From Allacma fusca (Eukaryota; Arthropoda; Collembola; Symphypleona; Sminthuridae): a stretch of DNA of 64,000 bases. Shown piece by piece: positions 18,844 to 28,048 of the stretch. Positions within the stretch are counted from its first letter, which is position 1. Every line of letters starts with the position of its first letter. A model generated the notes under the pieces. The model was not told where the DNA came from. It worked only from the letters and a program-made list of their open reading frames with translations, and made no database searches. Where the stretch lies: assembly GCA_947179485.1 (NCBI GenBank), contig OX359245.1, forward strand, positions 60,251,067 to 60,315,066, given 5' to 3'. Position numbers and translations under genes: made by a program.

Positions 18844-19932
18844 ATGACCCAACAACTTTTATGGAAGGAGAAACCCGTGTTTCCAACTAGAATTTGTAAT
18901 CGATTCGTCAGGGAACAAATTCAGCTCCGCATCTTGAAAGAGATTCCAACTGTCAAAGTGGTGCCTGGGGACTCTTGCGATTCTATGGAAGTGTCGATTC
19001 TGATGAAAGAAGTTCAGAATAACCTAACATCCATCATTCCCACAGAGCAGCTCCTTCAGAGTTATCGAGAGGAATTTTTTAACATGTATTTACGTTTGAC
19101 AGACACGGAATCTCACCAAGCTCTCAATGTACGACTCTTCGACACCAGAATTCAAACGGAAATTCCGGAGTCCTTCACCACTCTGTCATTATGTCAAGAC
19201 CTGGACAACCTACGCAACCATGTGCCATCCTCTTGGTGGGGTCGATTTGTCCTGCTGTTTAGGGTGCTCACTTTTCAGCCGTATGACCTCCCCATCTTAT
19301 TTTGCTTCCGTTGCACCAGTCAGGAGCATCTTGAGTCATCTTGCTCCCAAAGTCCAGTTCCCGAAGACAGCTTGATTTCCGCAGCTGAGTCCCGACTGTC
19401 TCACCTTCAATCAGCTATTTCCAAAGCCGAAAGACTGCTCGAAAAATTGAAGAGCCCAGCATCACATTTAACGCCACGGGCTTTGTTCGCTGCTTCATTT
19501 TCCGATGTTCCCTCCATCCAGACACCCTCATCACGATTCATTTTAAACGAGCCATGGTACAACGGCCCTACATTCCGCACTTTGATGGGTAACCAACCAC
19601 CGGAGATTACAATAACGGCGGCCAATGGAAATTCCAAGCTATTTCACAAGCTTGTGCTCGTAGCCAGTTCAGCAGCAATGGCCCTATATTTTCAAAAGCG
19701 AGACAAAGAACCCTTCGTCACATTGGATTGGCCAGACTGTGATCCAGCCATATTGGAGCTATTATGGACGTTCCTGTATGACGGACGAGTCTCCGTTCCT
19801 CCATCACAGCTGACTCTCATGAAAGAACGTTTTCTTATGTTAGGGATCAACTACTACTTGGCTTCCGAGCATCCATTTCAGGGGTTAACTATTGCTGGAA
19901 ATAACTCTGCCTCCCCTTCTGCTCCAAAGTAG
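18844..19932 (+). CDS. Third ORF: CCHC knuckle, coiled coil and BTB/POZ-like domain
   Basis: 362 residues inside the LTR element, in the position where env sits in errantivirus-type elements. It has no signal peptide, no membrane helix and no furin site, so it is not an envelope. The N-terminal half (1-150) is unrecognised. A zinc knuckle of CX2CX4HX4C type lies at C154, C157, H162 and C167. A short coiled coil follows (about 181-203, SRLSHLQSAISKAERLLEKL). Residues about 253-345 read as a BTB/POZ fold: FHKLVLVASSAA matches the conserved H-x-x-VLAA-S helix, and LELLWTFLYDGRV the later FlxYTG strand-helix. BTB domains dimerise and recruit chromatin or ubiquitin-ligase partners. Capture of host BTB is an inference. 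Confidence 0.7.
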   Translation: MTQQLLWKEKPVFPTRICNRFVREQIQLRILKEIPTVKVVPGDSCDSMEVSILMKEVQNNLTSIIPTEQLLQSYREEFFNMYLRLTDTESHQALNVRLFDTRIQTEIPESFTTLSLCQDLDNLRNHVPSSWWGRFVLLFRVLTFQPYDLPILFCFRCTSQEHLESSCSQSPVPEDSLISAAESRLSHLQSAISKAERLLEKLKSPASHLTPRALFAASFSDVPSIQTPSSRFILNEPWYNGPTFRTLMGNQPPEITITAANGNSKLFHKLVLVASSAAMALYFQKRDKEPFVTLDWPDCDPAILELLWTFLYDGRVSVPPSQLTLMKERFLMLGINYYLASEHPFQGLTIAGNNSASPSAPK

Positions 19933-20456
19933 AGATCCTCCTTATGTCACTTTGTTTTCCCTTCTCCCTCTCCCTTCATACTTGTCAATTTTGAACTCTT
20001 TCTCTTACAAGTTAATTCCTATTTTTGTGTCAACCTGTTAACGTTTATGACACAATCACTAAACGTTTATTGCCTGTGTAATAATTTAACTCAATATATA
20101 GTCATTTTTGTGTGCCTATATAAGACCTCGCTTCCTTTCCACCGTCTCATTCCTCAAAAGCTCCTTGTATGGATACATTACTGTTACCATCATTATTACT
20201 CTAATTAATATTGTTACTCCTCAGCTAATTCTCATTAATATTTGAGAAAATTTGTACTTTATTTGGGTAGGTATATCACCGAATCTCCGCTGCTTACACT
20301 TAATTATTTTCTCTACCCCCACATTCGTAATTCATGGGCTTGTGTTAATATTTGGTGTTATAGGGAATTAGTTAAATTTATTCGTTAATTAATTTTCTGT
20401 TTTCATTATATTTCAGGACTGAATATGGCGGCTATGGCTCCTCCGGCTCCCCCTAA
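19933..20456 (+). other. Non-coding stretch downstream of the BTB ORF
   Basis: Pyrimidine-rich then AT-rich sequence of the element. It ends with an acceptor-like TATATTTCAG at about 20415, just before the next open frame. Confidence 0.4.
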
Positions 20457-20777
20457 CTCACCCAGGCGGATATCGACCTGCTTCAGTCCAAGACCTTCAT
20501 AATTCACCACCTCATCACAACTTCACAATGGTTCAGGTGTGTCGCCCAGTGTGATGAATTCATCGAACTTGTCAAGTCGTATTCCATGGGACACATTGGA
20601 AATCACACTTCCTATTCACATTCTCACCCTGTGGATCAACTACTACCGCTACAGACTCTCATCTGTAACCTACCGCAAGTAGCCACTCGACAAGCTGAGT
20701 TGATTATTTTACGAAGGATGTATCACCGTCTGCGCTCAATACGTCATCGGGCTAATTACATGTTAAATATTCCATAA
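20457..20777 (+). CDS. Small open frame near the 3' end of the LTR element
   Basis: 106 codons open from just after a TAA at 20454 to a TAA at 20775. The first Met (20586) comes late. The frame is base-compositionally balanced compared with the AT-rich surroundings. It encodes a helical-looking, Leu/Arg-rich C-terminus (QAELIILRRMYHRLRSIR). An acceptor-like TTTCAG lies about 40 bases upstream, so it could be a terminal exon. No family is recognised. Confidence 0.35.
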   Translation, partial: LTQADIDLLQSKTFIIHHLITTSQWFRCVAQCDEFIELVKSYSMGHIGNHTSYSHSHPVDQLLPLQTLICNLPQVATRQAELIILRRMYHRLRSIRHRANYMLNIP

Positions 20778-20997
20778 TATCGTATATCTGATGTGTGGTT
20801 TTTGTAGGTTTTATTTTGAGGGGGACGTATATTCATTATTCATCATTCTCTTCGGGTTTATACCCTTTTTTTGTTTATTTTTTGACATCCTAAGTGGTCA
20901 CTTGACCCATATTTGTAATTCAAATTAATTATATATATATGTTCAAACATGTATGTATGTCCACCGCCATGAGTCGGGGACGACTCATTCCCCTGGT

Positions 20998-21007
20998 GGG
21001 GGGAAAA
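20998..21007 (+). promoter_or_regulatory. Polypurine tract
   Basis: GGGGGGAAAA lies immediately before the 3' LTR start TGTGAG, the expected place and composition of the plus-strand primer for reverse transcription. Confidence 0.8.
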
Positions 21008-21335
21008 TGTGAGAGGGGTCTCACACATCCTTATGGGAGTACAAGTACTCCCATACTTATGTATATTTAAGGGTAAGTGGGGTGATTGGAACTGGGAGTT
21101 CCAATCATCCTCCACTTCAGGTTTAGTCCTGCTGGACTATTGCGACAGAGGAATAAAGGACTCTCTCACAAGAACTCAAACGCTCCACACTTGAGCCTCC
21201 TCTCAACATTATTTTTCATTTGGTGCGCTCTCATAATTACGAGTATCCTAGTCCCAAGTTTAGTTTTTCATAATTTCAGAGACTATTAGTTATATTTTAG
21301 TTATTTAATTAGAATTAGGAAAGTCAATCCTGACA
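21008..21335 (+). repeat. 3' LTR
   Basis: 328 bp, identical by eye to 9132-9459, offset 11876. It is followed directly by the target duplication TTAG. Confidence 0.9.
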
Positions 21336-21663
21336 TTAGCAAAAAACTCTTGCTTCAGTCAAAGCTCCAAACTATAAAAATAAAAATAAATGTCACTTAA
21401 ATATATCGTAATTTACACGCTAATGACAGATAAAGTGAACTGAACTGAACGGCCGAAAAGTATATAATGAATTGAACTTTGAAAAAAGACTGCAAGAATT
21501 AACTGAACTGAACGTAACGACTGGAAAATACGCAGTGAATTGAACTGAACTAGGACATGATTTTAACAAAGGGAACTGAACTTAACTGAACGGCACGAAA
21601 AATTTTGGGATGTGAATGGAACTGAATTTGAACTTTGGACCAAAACTGCAAGTATGGCCGAAA

Positions 21664-22089
21664 CTGTCCCGAGAGCAAAATATACCAAAAAAATCAAACT
21701 CGAATCCGACTCGTTCCCGAAACCACGAGTTTCCCGAACTCGAACAGAAACACTGGAGGACATTGCCCCACCCGAAAGACCTGTAGTTGGGCCAATAATA
21801 AGGATGAACTCAGTGGTTGTTTCTAGTTGAGCAGCTGAGCATTATAATTTGTAAATCTTTTCTCGCCCCAGTAAAGAAGTTTACCCGCTAAATATCTATG
21901 TCTAAAGACATTCCTTGCATGTTGTCTCACCTTTCTTTTCCTGGTTTGGTGTATACTGTCTAAGTCTACTGTCGCAAAGTGTCATTTATGTTATAAACAT
22001 TTGAGATTTTATACGTTCTAAACACTATTACCCCCACAGGTTTTATTTAATTCTGTATTATGTTCAGAAACGGAAGTTTCAATATCGAT
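21664..22089. other. 3' flank of the IR gene, no gene seen
   Basis: About 425 bp. Its right part (CCTGGTTTGGTGT, GTTATAAA...TTGAGATT, CCCCACAG near 21940-22060) recurs at 24903-25010 downstream of the next IR pseudogene. The tandem duplication unit therefore includes the gene's 3' flank. Confidence 0.5.
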
Positions 22090-24138
22090 TCAAGTACCTC
22101 GATCGAGAGTATCGATGCAAATTCCTGGTGCGAGTTGATATCTGTTGATGAATTTGTAGAGCACAAATTCCACAGTAAATAAAATTGCTGCAAATAAATT
22201 GCAGTAAAACAGGACTTCACAAACCATGTAAATGTTCACCCCGGAGTTTTTGTTTGACGAAAAGCCTTGTCTATTAATATCACTTTTAACTGCAAATTGT
22301 TTTTGCGACAAGGCTATCGTAAGTCGATGCATTTTAGCCCAGTAAAAATTCAATCCGCTCGAAAGAAGCTGTCGTAATCTTTTTTTCATTACATGATATT
22401 TGTCTGGAATCAGATCCCCATCAAAAATGACATACATAGTTTCGAGAAACGTGTCATCCAAGACATTTCCATTATGAGCAAATTTTAGGGATCTATTCTT
22501 TTTCATCTGTTCTTCTAAAATGCTCCAGTGCAAATTCAGTTCGGTTGAGATTGTTAACACAGCAGTTTTGGCTTTCGTAAGATTCGTCATAGCTAATTTG
22601 GTCAAATTTTCGTTACAGATGCAGCGAACATCTCTAAAAGCCTCATATTTTTCAACGTTCCATCTCCAGTATGATAATTCACCGTCCCTGTACGTAACTG
22701 AGGAAAAAATTTCAGAGCATGTGCGGTTGTTCTTATATACATATTCCACTTCATAAAACCAACGCGAAATTCTTGTACAAGCACCTCCAGGAATAAACAG
22801 TGTAAAATTTTCTAATTCTCTCAGTTTGGTCCATGGCATTTGCATTGGGAATGTAACTGAAAAGTCCGATTTGATCATTCCTTTGTAGCCATTTGAAATT
22901 ACCAAGGCCATGAGAGCCCAAATGGATACGACAGATTTTATTTTACGATTCTGCATACAGAATTTCATTGACTGATCAATTAGTGTTCCGTATAGAAAAC
23001 AAATAGCTCCTGCAGTTTTCGTTTTAGCACCAACGATCTTTGCAGACAAGAAAATAGCCCCTGCCAAAATTGCTGTAGTCAAGCATACCCAAACCATGTG
23101 TTCAAATGGAGCGTAGTAAATATCCAGTCCATTCCTGGATTGGGTCACACTGTCAGAAGTAATAAAGTGAAACATTGGCAGATGACCAAGGATTTGCATG
23201 TTACCAGCTTCAACTTTCTGATCAAATTTCAGTATCGGGAACTTCCTCCCATAATATGACGTGGCATTCGGATTTACACCACTGCACAGAAATATCATCG
23301 TATTCAAATACACTGACCAAGAATCCTTAATGGTTTTACGCTGTATGCAATTTTCTCCCTTATAATTAAAGTGATCGTAAAATTCAAAATAAATATTTCG
23401 CCCTTGAAGTATCGTAATTTCATAGGCTGTCTCAATTACACTGAAGCAATTGTCTTCAAATGATCCATAGAAGCAGTCAGTATAGCAAAGAGTAGTTGTA
23501 AAAGAATTACAAATATGTGAATACTTGTTGTGTGTACTGTTGTGACGTTTTAAATGGAATATTGGGATCCATGCATGAAAGAGCCTTTGAATTTTCTCAC
23601 GAGTATTCCAGTACACAATATTAGGTTCAGCTTGATTTACGATGATAAACAAATAGTCGTCAAATTCCAGATATTTGTTAAGGATCTGGAACTCATTATA
23701 GTTCTCATTCCACTTTTGAAATCTGTAAAACGGTGGCTTAACTACAGCCTGGATGATTTTTACCCATTCGCAATCATCATTTTCAGACCTCCGTACTATT
23801 TCTGAAATGAAGGATACGAAGCATCGTGTGAAGGACTGTTTAAAAACATAAGGATGAGAATATTCAGTGACATTCCTAACCACAGTATTTCCATAGTCAC
23901 AAAAGCTTTTGTGTAAAACAAGTTCAAACGGGGAGGAAATTGATGAAACATCAATAGCGTTAGAGGGGTCTGTGACTTTGATAAAACAATGGGAGTAATA
24001 ATTAGTTGCTTCCCTCAAGTTTGTCAAATGTTCTTCAATAATAATTTCAGGGGCTGCTTTGGTACGAACAAGAAAGGAAAATTTGGTTGATAAAACCACA
24101 ACAAATATAGCTTTGATGATGAGTTTTAACTTCTGCAT
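22090..24138 (-). CDS. Divergent ionotropic receptor (IR-like), intact, MQKL subfamily
   Basis: 682 residues. The signal peptide is about residues 1-28. The ligand-binding half contains YYSHCFIKVTDPSN, KSFCDYGNTV and FTRCFVSFISE. M1 is about 348-370, the pore stretch about 374-395 (ICFLYGTLIDQSMKF) and M2 about 401-418. The superfamily motif ISNGYKGMIKSDFSVTFP spans 414-431. The second half contains TAVLTISTELNLHWSILEEQ and SLKFAHNGN, and the last helix lies near 632-664. It is intronless and on the same strand as five related copies or pseudogenes to its right. A sequence block shared with its paralogues lies 333 bp upstream (24471). Function is inferred as a chemosensory cation channel of sensory neurons. 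Confidence 0.85.
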   Translation of the reverse strand: MQKLKLIIKAIFVVVLSTKFSFLVRTKAAPEIIIEEHLTNLREATNYYSHCFIKVTDPSNAIDVSSISSPFELVLHKSFCDYGNTVVRNVTEYSHPYVFKQSFTRCFVSFISEIVRRSENDDCEWVKIIQAVVKPPFYRFQKWNENYNEFQILNKYLEFDDYLFIIVNQAEPNIVYWNTREKIQRLFHAWIPIFHLKRHNSTHNKYSHICNSFTTTLCYTDCFYGSFEDNCFSVIETAYEITILQGRNIYFEFYDHFNYKGENCIQRKTIKDSWSVYLNTMIFLCSGVNPNATSYYGRKFPILKFDQKVEAGNMQILGHLPMFHFITSDSVTQSRNGLDIYYAPFEHMVWVCLTTAILAGAIFLSAKIVGAKTKTAGAICFLYGTLIDQSMKFCMQNRKIKSVVSIWALMALVISNGYKGMIKSDFSVTFPMQMPWTKLRELENFTLFIPGGACTRISRWFYEVEYVYKNNRTCSEIFSSVTYRDGELSYWRWNVEKYEAFRDVRCICNENLTKLAMTNLTKAKTAVLTISTELNLHWSILEEQMKKNRSLKFAHNGNVLDDTFLETMYVIFDGDLIPDKYHVMKKRLRQLLSSGLNFYWAKMHRLTIALSQKQFAVKSDINRQGFSSNKNSGVNIYMVCEVLFYCNLFAAILFTVEFVLYKFINRYQLAPGICIDTLDRGT

Positions 24139-25004
24139 TATTTCAATTCGTTGTATGCAAAAGACCTCATGTAAGATATGCGTTCAAGTCAAGTTTATTA
24201 AATTATTAAATTAATTTTTTAAATGAAAACAATAGCTTGAGTACCAAAAAGACACTTTTAATACAAGTGGTCGGAGCTTTAAACTAACTTTAACTTTATT
24301 CAAAGTCCAGAAAGAGAATATAATAATTATTTTTGAGCACTATACATTGTAAATACTACTATATTGTCGATACAAACAAAACATATCACTGTTTTATATG
24401 ACCTTGAATTAACACAAGTACAAAGAATAAAAATTTAGATAAATTTTGAACCCTCAGTTACTTTGTGATTGCTTCAAAGTGAGGATGAAGACTGACTCAG
24501 AATAGTGAATTTGACGAAAGTGCGTATACCAGGGGTTTTCAAATATTATTTCTTTCAGAATATTTTCATTTAATTCTGTATGTTCAAGTGCCCACTTTAT
24601 ATGCACGTAGGTATTAAAAAGCTATCAAAATAATTGAAATTTCAAGTTTATAGAATATTGTTTCTAGAGATACATAATTCTGATTACACCAAATGTATAC
24701 AGATTTGAAACCCCGTGTTTGAGTATCATGTTGAGTTTATATTTTTTTAAGTGGGTATATACATATACATACATTCATATATACATTCGTGAGTATAAAA
24801 AACGTAAGTTCTTTGCACAATAATAATTAAAATTTCAGCATAAGGAAAATCAAGAGTCCTACTTATTGAGGATTTCTTAAAATTAAATTTGCATGTCACA
24901 TTACCTGGTTTGGTGTCTACTGTCACAAAATGTCAGTGATGTTATAAATACTTGAGATTCCATTCGTTATAAACTTTATTATCCCCACAGCTTTTATTTC
25001 ATTC
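24139..25004. other. Upstream region of the IR gene, shared with paralogues
   Basis: Much of this 0.87 kb recurs upstream of the IRs at 33111 and 40874 (34240-34880, 41580-42250), for example CATAATTCTGATTACACC and GAAACC(C/T)CGTGTTTGAG. The right end is homologous to the 3' flank of the IR at 22090. No separate gene is seen. Confidence 0.55.
24471..24530 (-). promoter_or_regulatory. Conserved block upstream of IR genes
   Basis: Plus-strand CAAAGTGAGGATGAAGACT followed by GAAAGTGCGTATACC. Related blocks occur upstream of the IRs starting at 33111 (34446), 40874 (41811) and 58561 (58663). It could be a promoter, a 5' non-coding exon, or simply conserved by recent duplication. Confidence 0.35.
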
Positions 25005-25626
25005 TGTATGAAGTTTTCAGAGGTCTTGGTGCGGTTTGATACCTTTTGATGAATCTGTGGAGCATATAGTTTCCGCAGAAAATAAAATGGTTGCGAATAA
25101 ATTACAGTAAAGCAGGACTTCACTAACCATGTATGTAAATGTTAAGTCCGGAGGTTTCGTTTGACGAGAAGGCTGGTCAATTACGAGCACTTTAAATTGT
25201 TTTATTTTTTTGTCGCGTTATGGCTGACGCAAATTTGTGCATTTCATCCCAGTAAAAATTCGCTCCGCTCGACAGTAACAACCATAGTCTATTTTTCAAT
25301 GCGTAATATACACTTCTCCTTAATCAGATCCCCCTAAAAAAAGACATACATACTTTGACGAAACATGCAATCGAAAACTTCCCACTATGTCCAAACTTCA
25401 GATACCTATTCTGCCACATCTGTACCTCCAAAATGATCCAGTGCAATCAAATCATGGACAGAGTCAGCATAGCAGTTTTAGGATCTGTGAGATTTGTCAC
25501 AGCTAGTTTCGTCAAATTTTCGTTAAAAATGCAAAAAAACGTTTGGTGAGCAATGTATTTTTGATCGTCCCATCCCAAGTATTTGAGATCATCTTCTGTG
25601 TACGAAGCAGTTGAGGAATATTCGAA

Positions 25627-25915
25627 GTGGTCAAAGTGGAAAAAGATGGAAAAGTGGAAAAAGATGGAAAAGTGGAAAAAGATGGAAAAGTGGAAAAAGA
25701 TGGAAAAGTGGAAAAAGATGGAAAAGTGGAAAAAGATGGAAAAGTGGAAAAAGGTGGAAAAGTGGAAAAAGGTGGAAAAGTGGAAAAAGGTGGAAAAGTG
25801 GAAAAAGGTGGAAAAGTGGAAAAAGATGGAAAAGGTGGAAAAGTGGAAAAAGGTGGAAAAGTGGAAAAAGGTGGAAAAGTGGAAAAGATGGAAAAGGTGG
25901 AAAAGTGGAAATATC
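25627..25915 (+). repeat. 18-bp minisatellite
   Basis: About 15-16 copies of AAAAGTGGAAAAAGATGG and variants with AGGTGG. The left half is mainly the AGATGG type and the right half mainly the AGGTGG type, as expected from unequal exchange spreading two variants. It is open in several frames purely because 18 is a multiple of 3. Confidence 0.92.
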
Positions 25916-26007
25916 CGGAACTGTAAAATCTAGCCCAGATATAGTTACGTAGGACAAGCTCAAAGCGATAATTGATGAAAAGTAAATGCCCTTAGAGGGA
26001 TTGTGGC

Positions 26008-27307
26008 TAGTGGTCGGACCAGTTCAGTTAGGTTCGTAAAATTCTGTTTAGTTGGGTTCACAAAGTGAACTGAATCAAAAATCAAAATTCCAGTTCAGTT
26101 AGCTACTCTTCGGCTCAGTTCAGTTCAGTTTCCTGTATGAACTGAACTGAACTGATTACAAAATAGCTTAACGCGCCAGGTTAATACTATAACCCAAATA
26201 GTTACTAAGTACAATATATATAATATATGTTTGCATATGTAAACACTTACATACATACAAGATATGTTCTTATATACATATAATTATATAGCGCGGGAAA
26301 TGCAACCGTCAGAGATGATAAGCGCGTCATGACAGAAACAGGCTTTGTTGTGCATGCGTAACAATCTGTTCAAACGATTCAGTTCAGTGCTGCACTCAAG
26401 TTCAAGTAGACCATGGGTATTTCAAGTCAAATAAAGGTGCGCATGTCAAAAACGCGGCGCAAAAACTTTCAAAATAACATTTCACTACTTCCTATTATTT
26501 TAATGTTCAACAAGTTTCAACTCATGCTCGGCATGTAAATTTGGCTGCAATTAAATTTGTTACTTAATGTAACAACTGACATTATAGTATTTGCTCATTG
26601 AACAAGATTCTTTGATAAATCATTTTCAAATAAAATTTTGTTTTGTTAATAATTATCTTAAATACTATTTACAATTTTGAGAATATGTGAAAACAAGATA
26701 TTGAATTAGTTTAAGTATATACATGTATGAGAATACACGGTGAATTTCCTATATAGCGGTTTCCTCTTGGACAGCGCATTCCCTGTATATTAACATGCTT
26801 AAATTTTCCCTTGTATTACATTTTCATTATGCATAGTAGTAACATACAGTGGCATGCCCATATATGGGCAGGTATTTTGTTATCCCTTGGGAACCACTAT
26901 ATAGAAAATTCCGTGTACATGTGTGTATATATGTGTGTTCGGGTCAAGTCATGATCAAGTCATATTCAAGTCATTTTCAAGTCAAGTGCAGTTTTGGTTG
27001 TACATGATTATGTTCAAGTGATGTAAAAAGTACTTAATTACTTGACCATGAAATTTTAAGTAATTACCTAACTCGAGTCGCCATGGTTCAAGATCGTATC
27101 AAAAAATACTTGACTTTCATGGTCAAGTCAAGTTCATGGTTAAGTCTGAAATTTACTTGACTTGAGCACAGCATTAGTTCATTTCACTTTTACGCTGAAA
27201 CGGAACCAATCAGTTTGGTTTGTGTATCGAACTGAACCAAAACTTGTATGAACCAAACTGAACTGAACTGAAATTTTCAGTTTTGAACTGAACTTGTCCG
27301 ACCACTA
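26008..27307. mobile_element. Non-autonomous hAT-like element, GAACT-rich
   Basis: 1300 bp. The ends are TAGTGGTCGGAC(C/A)AGTTCAGTT in inverted orientation, with 12 perfect bases then one mismatch. The flanking 8-bp direct repeats are ATTGTGGC (26000-26007) and ATTGTAGC (27308-27315), one mismatch. The 8-bp duplication and TAGTG ends fit hAT transposons. GAACTGAACT-type repeats fill both ends (26020-26160, 27170-27300). A CAAGTCA-rich patch (26940-27175) may be a nested second element. There is no transposase frame. It lies inside the dead IR. Confidence 0.8.
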
Positions 27308-28048
27308 ATTGTAGCTTTGACGAACAATGGGAGTAAAAGTAGGTGACCTGTCTCAAGCTCATAAAATGTTCTTTAATCGTTAATGTGGACCAAAAAACGC
27401 AAGATATGAGAGGAAACTTGAGTAAAAAAACTTGAATAACTATTATCAAGAGCATATTTGTTTTCTTTTGCATTGTGTTAAATTCTTAATGGTGCAATTG
27501 CTTGTTTCGAATTATGAGGAGGATTTCAATAAATAACTAGTCAGAAAAACTGTGAGCGTTATATAATGTGCAGACAAGTTTATTGGGAACGAAAGATGTA
27601 TCCGAAATGCCACCAAGGAACATATTTCCTTGAGATATTATTCGTTATTTGAATATTTATCTTGAAGAATATTATCATTTCATTTTGTAAAGTCCTCCGG
27701 GTAAGTTAATATGTTTTTTAATCTATTGAAACGTTGGAAAATTTATTAATGCTCAATAACATCCGTGATATTACATGTCTTTGAATATCCATAAGTAATT
27801 GTTTTATTTCAATGGTATAGTCTTTTTGAAATGTGTTAATTTAAGTACAGAAAAGTATAATAAAACTCAGGTGTCGTTTGTTAATGTTAGCTGTTTTTAT
27901 TTGGATGGACTACTTATACTTATAAACTTAAGTATATAAACGTATATATTCTAAATACTTTATTGGAGTATTTATTATTACTCTATTACGGATTGCATAT
28001 TCAAGAACCACCCTGTGTAATAAAATGTGTGCTAGTTCAGACTAAATA

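Larger units (their letters stand above)
9132..21335 (+). mobile_element. Ty3/gypsy-type LTR retrotransposon with an extra BTB ORF, internally deleted
   Basis: Two LTRs of 328 bp that look identical by eye begin TGTGAG and end TGACA. The element is bounded by the direct 4-bp duplication TTAG (9128-9131 and 21336-21339). Internal order is a long leader, gag with a zinc knuckle, RT tail, RNase H, integrase, a very long tail, a non-coding stretch with a candidate intron, the BTB ORF, a possible small ORF, and a polypurine tract. RT, RNase H then integrase order and the 4-bp duplication are Ty3/gypsy features. Protease and the RT fingers are missing. This copy cannot supply its own RT, so it must have moved in trans or lost the segment during copying. 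Identical LTRs indicate very recent insertion. Confidence 0.88.
8532..21663. mobile_element. Older GAACT-rich non-autonomous element, split by the LTR retrotransposon
   Basis: Without the 12.2-kb LTR element and its 4-bp duplication, about 912 bp remain. The ends are CCATACTTGCAG (8538-8549) and its exact reverse complement (21646-21657). They are flanked on both sides by the direct repeat CCGAAA (8532-8537 and 21658-21663). Inside lie dense GAACTGAACT-type repeats at 8550-8760 and 21430-21620. The composition resembles the 26008-27307 element, but the termini differ and a 6-bp duplication is not the hAT norm. The exact boundaries are therefore tentative. Confidence 0.4.
25005..27473 (-). pseudogene. 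IR pseudogene with internal loss, minisatellite and hAT insertion
   Basis: The minus strand starts at 27473 with an MQKK leader, then LTIKEHFMSLRQVTYFYSHC, an IR N-terminus. The reading is then interrupted by the 26008-27307 element. Homology resumes briefly at about 25945-26000. About 1.2 kb of coding sequence (the rest of the binding half, M1, pore and M2) is missing, with an 18-bp minisatellite (25627-25915) in its place. From about 25620 down to 25005 the C-terminal half continues with several frame breaks, ending in a diverged last helix. Its closest relative in the window is the broken IR at 43048-45068 by matching wording. It is clearly non-functional. Confidence 0.8.

Noticed and set aside
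18844..19932. Envelope gene of an errantivirus-type element
   Set aside because: Position fits env, but there is no signal peptide, membrane anchor or cleavage site; the zinc knuckle and BTB-like end indicate otherwise.
25627..25915. CRISPR-like regular repeat
   Set aside because: Units are contiguous with no unique spacers, and the genome is eukaryotic.
25583..25963. Long overlapping frames encoding Lys/Trp-rich or Phe/Leu/Pro-rich repeats
   Set aside because: They are translations of the 18-bp minisatellite; any frame stays open because the unit is a multiple of three. No gene is implied.
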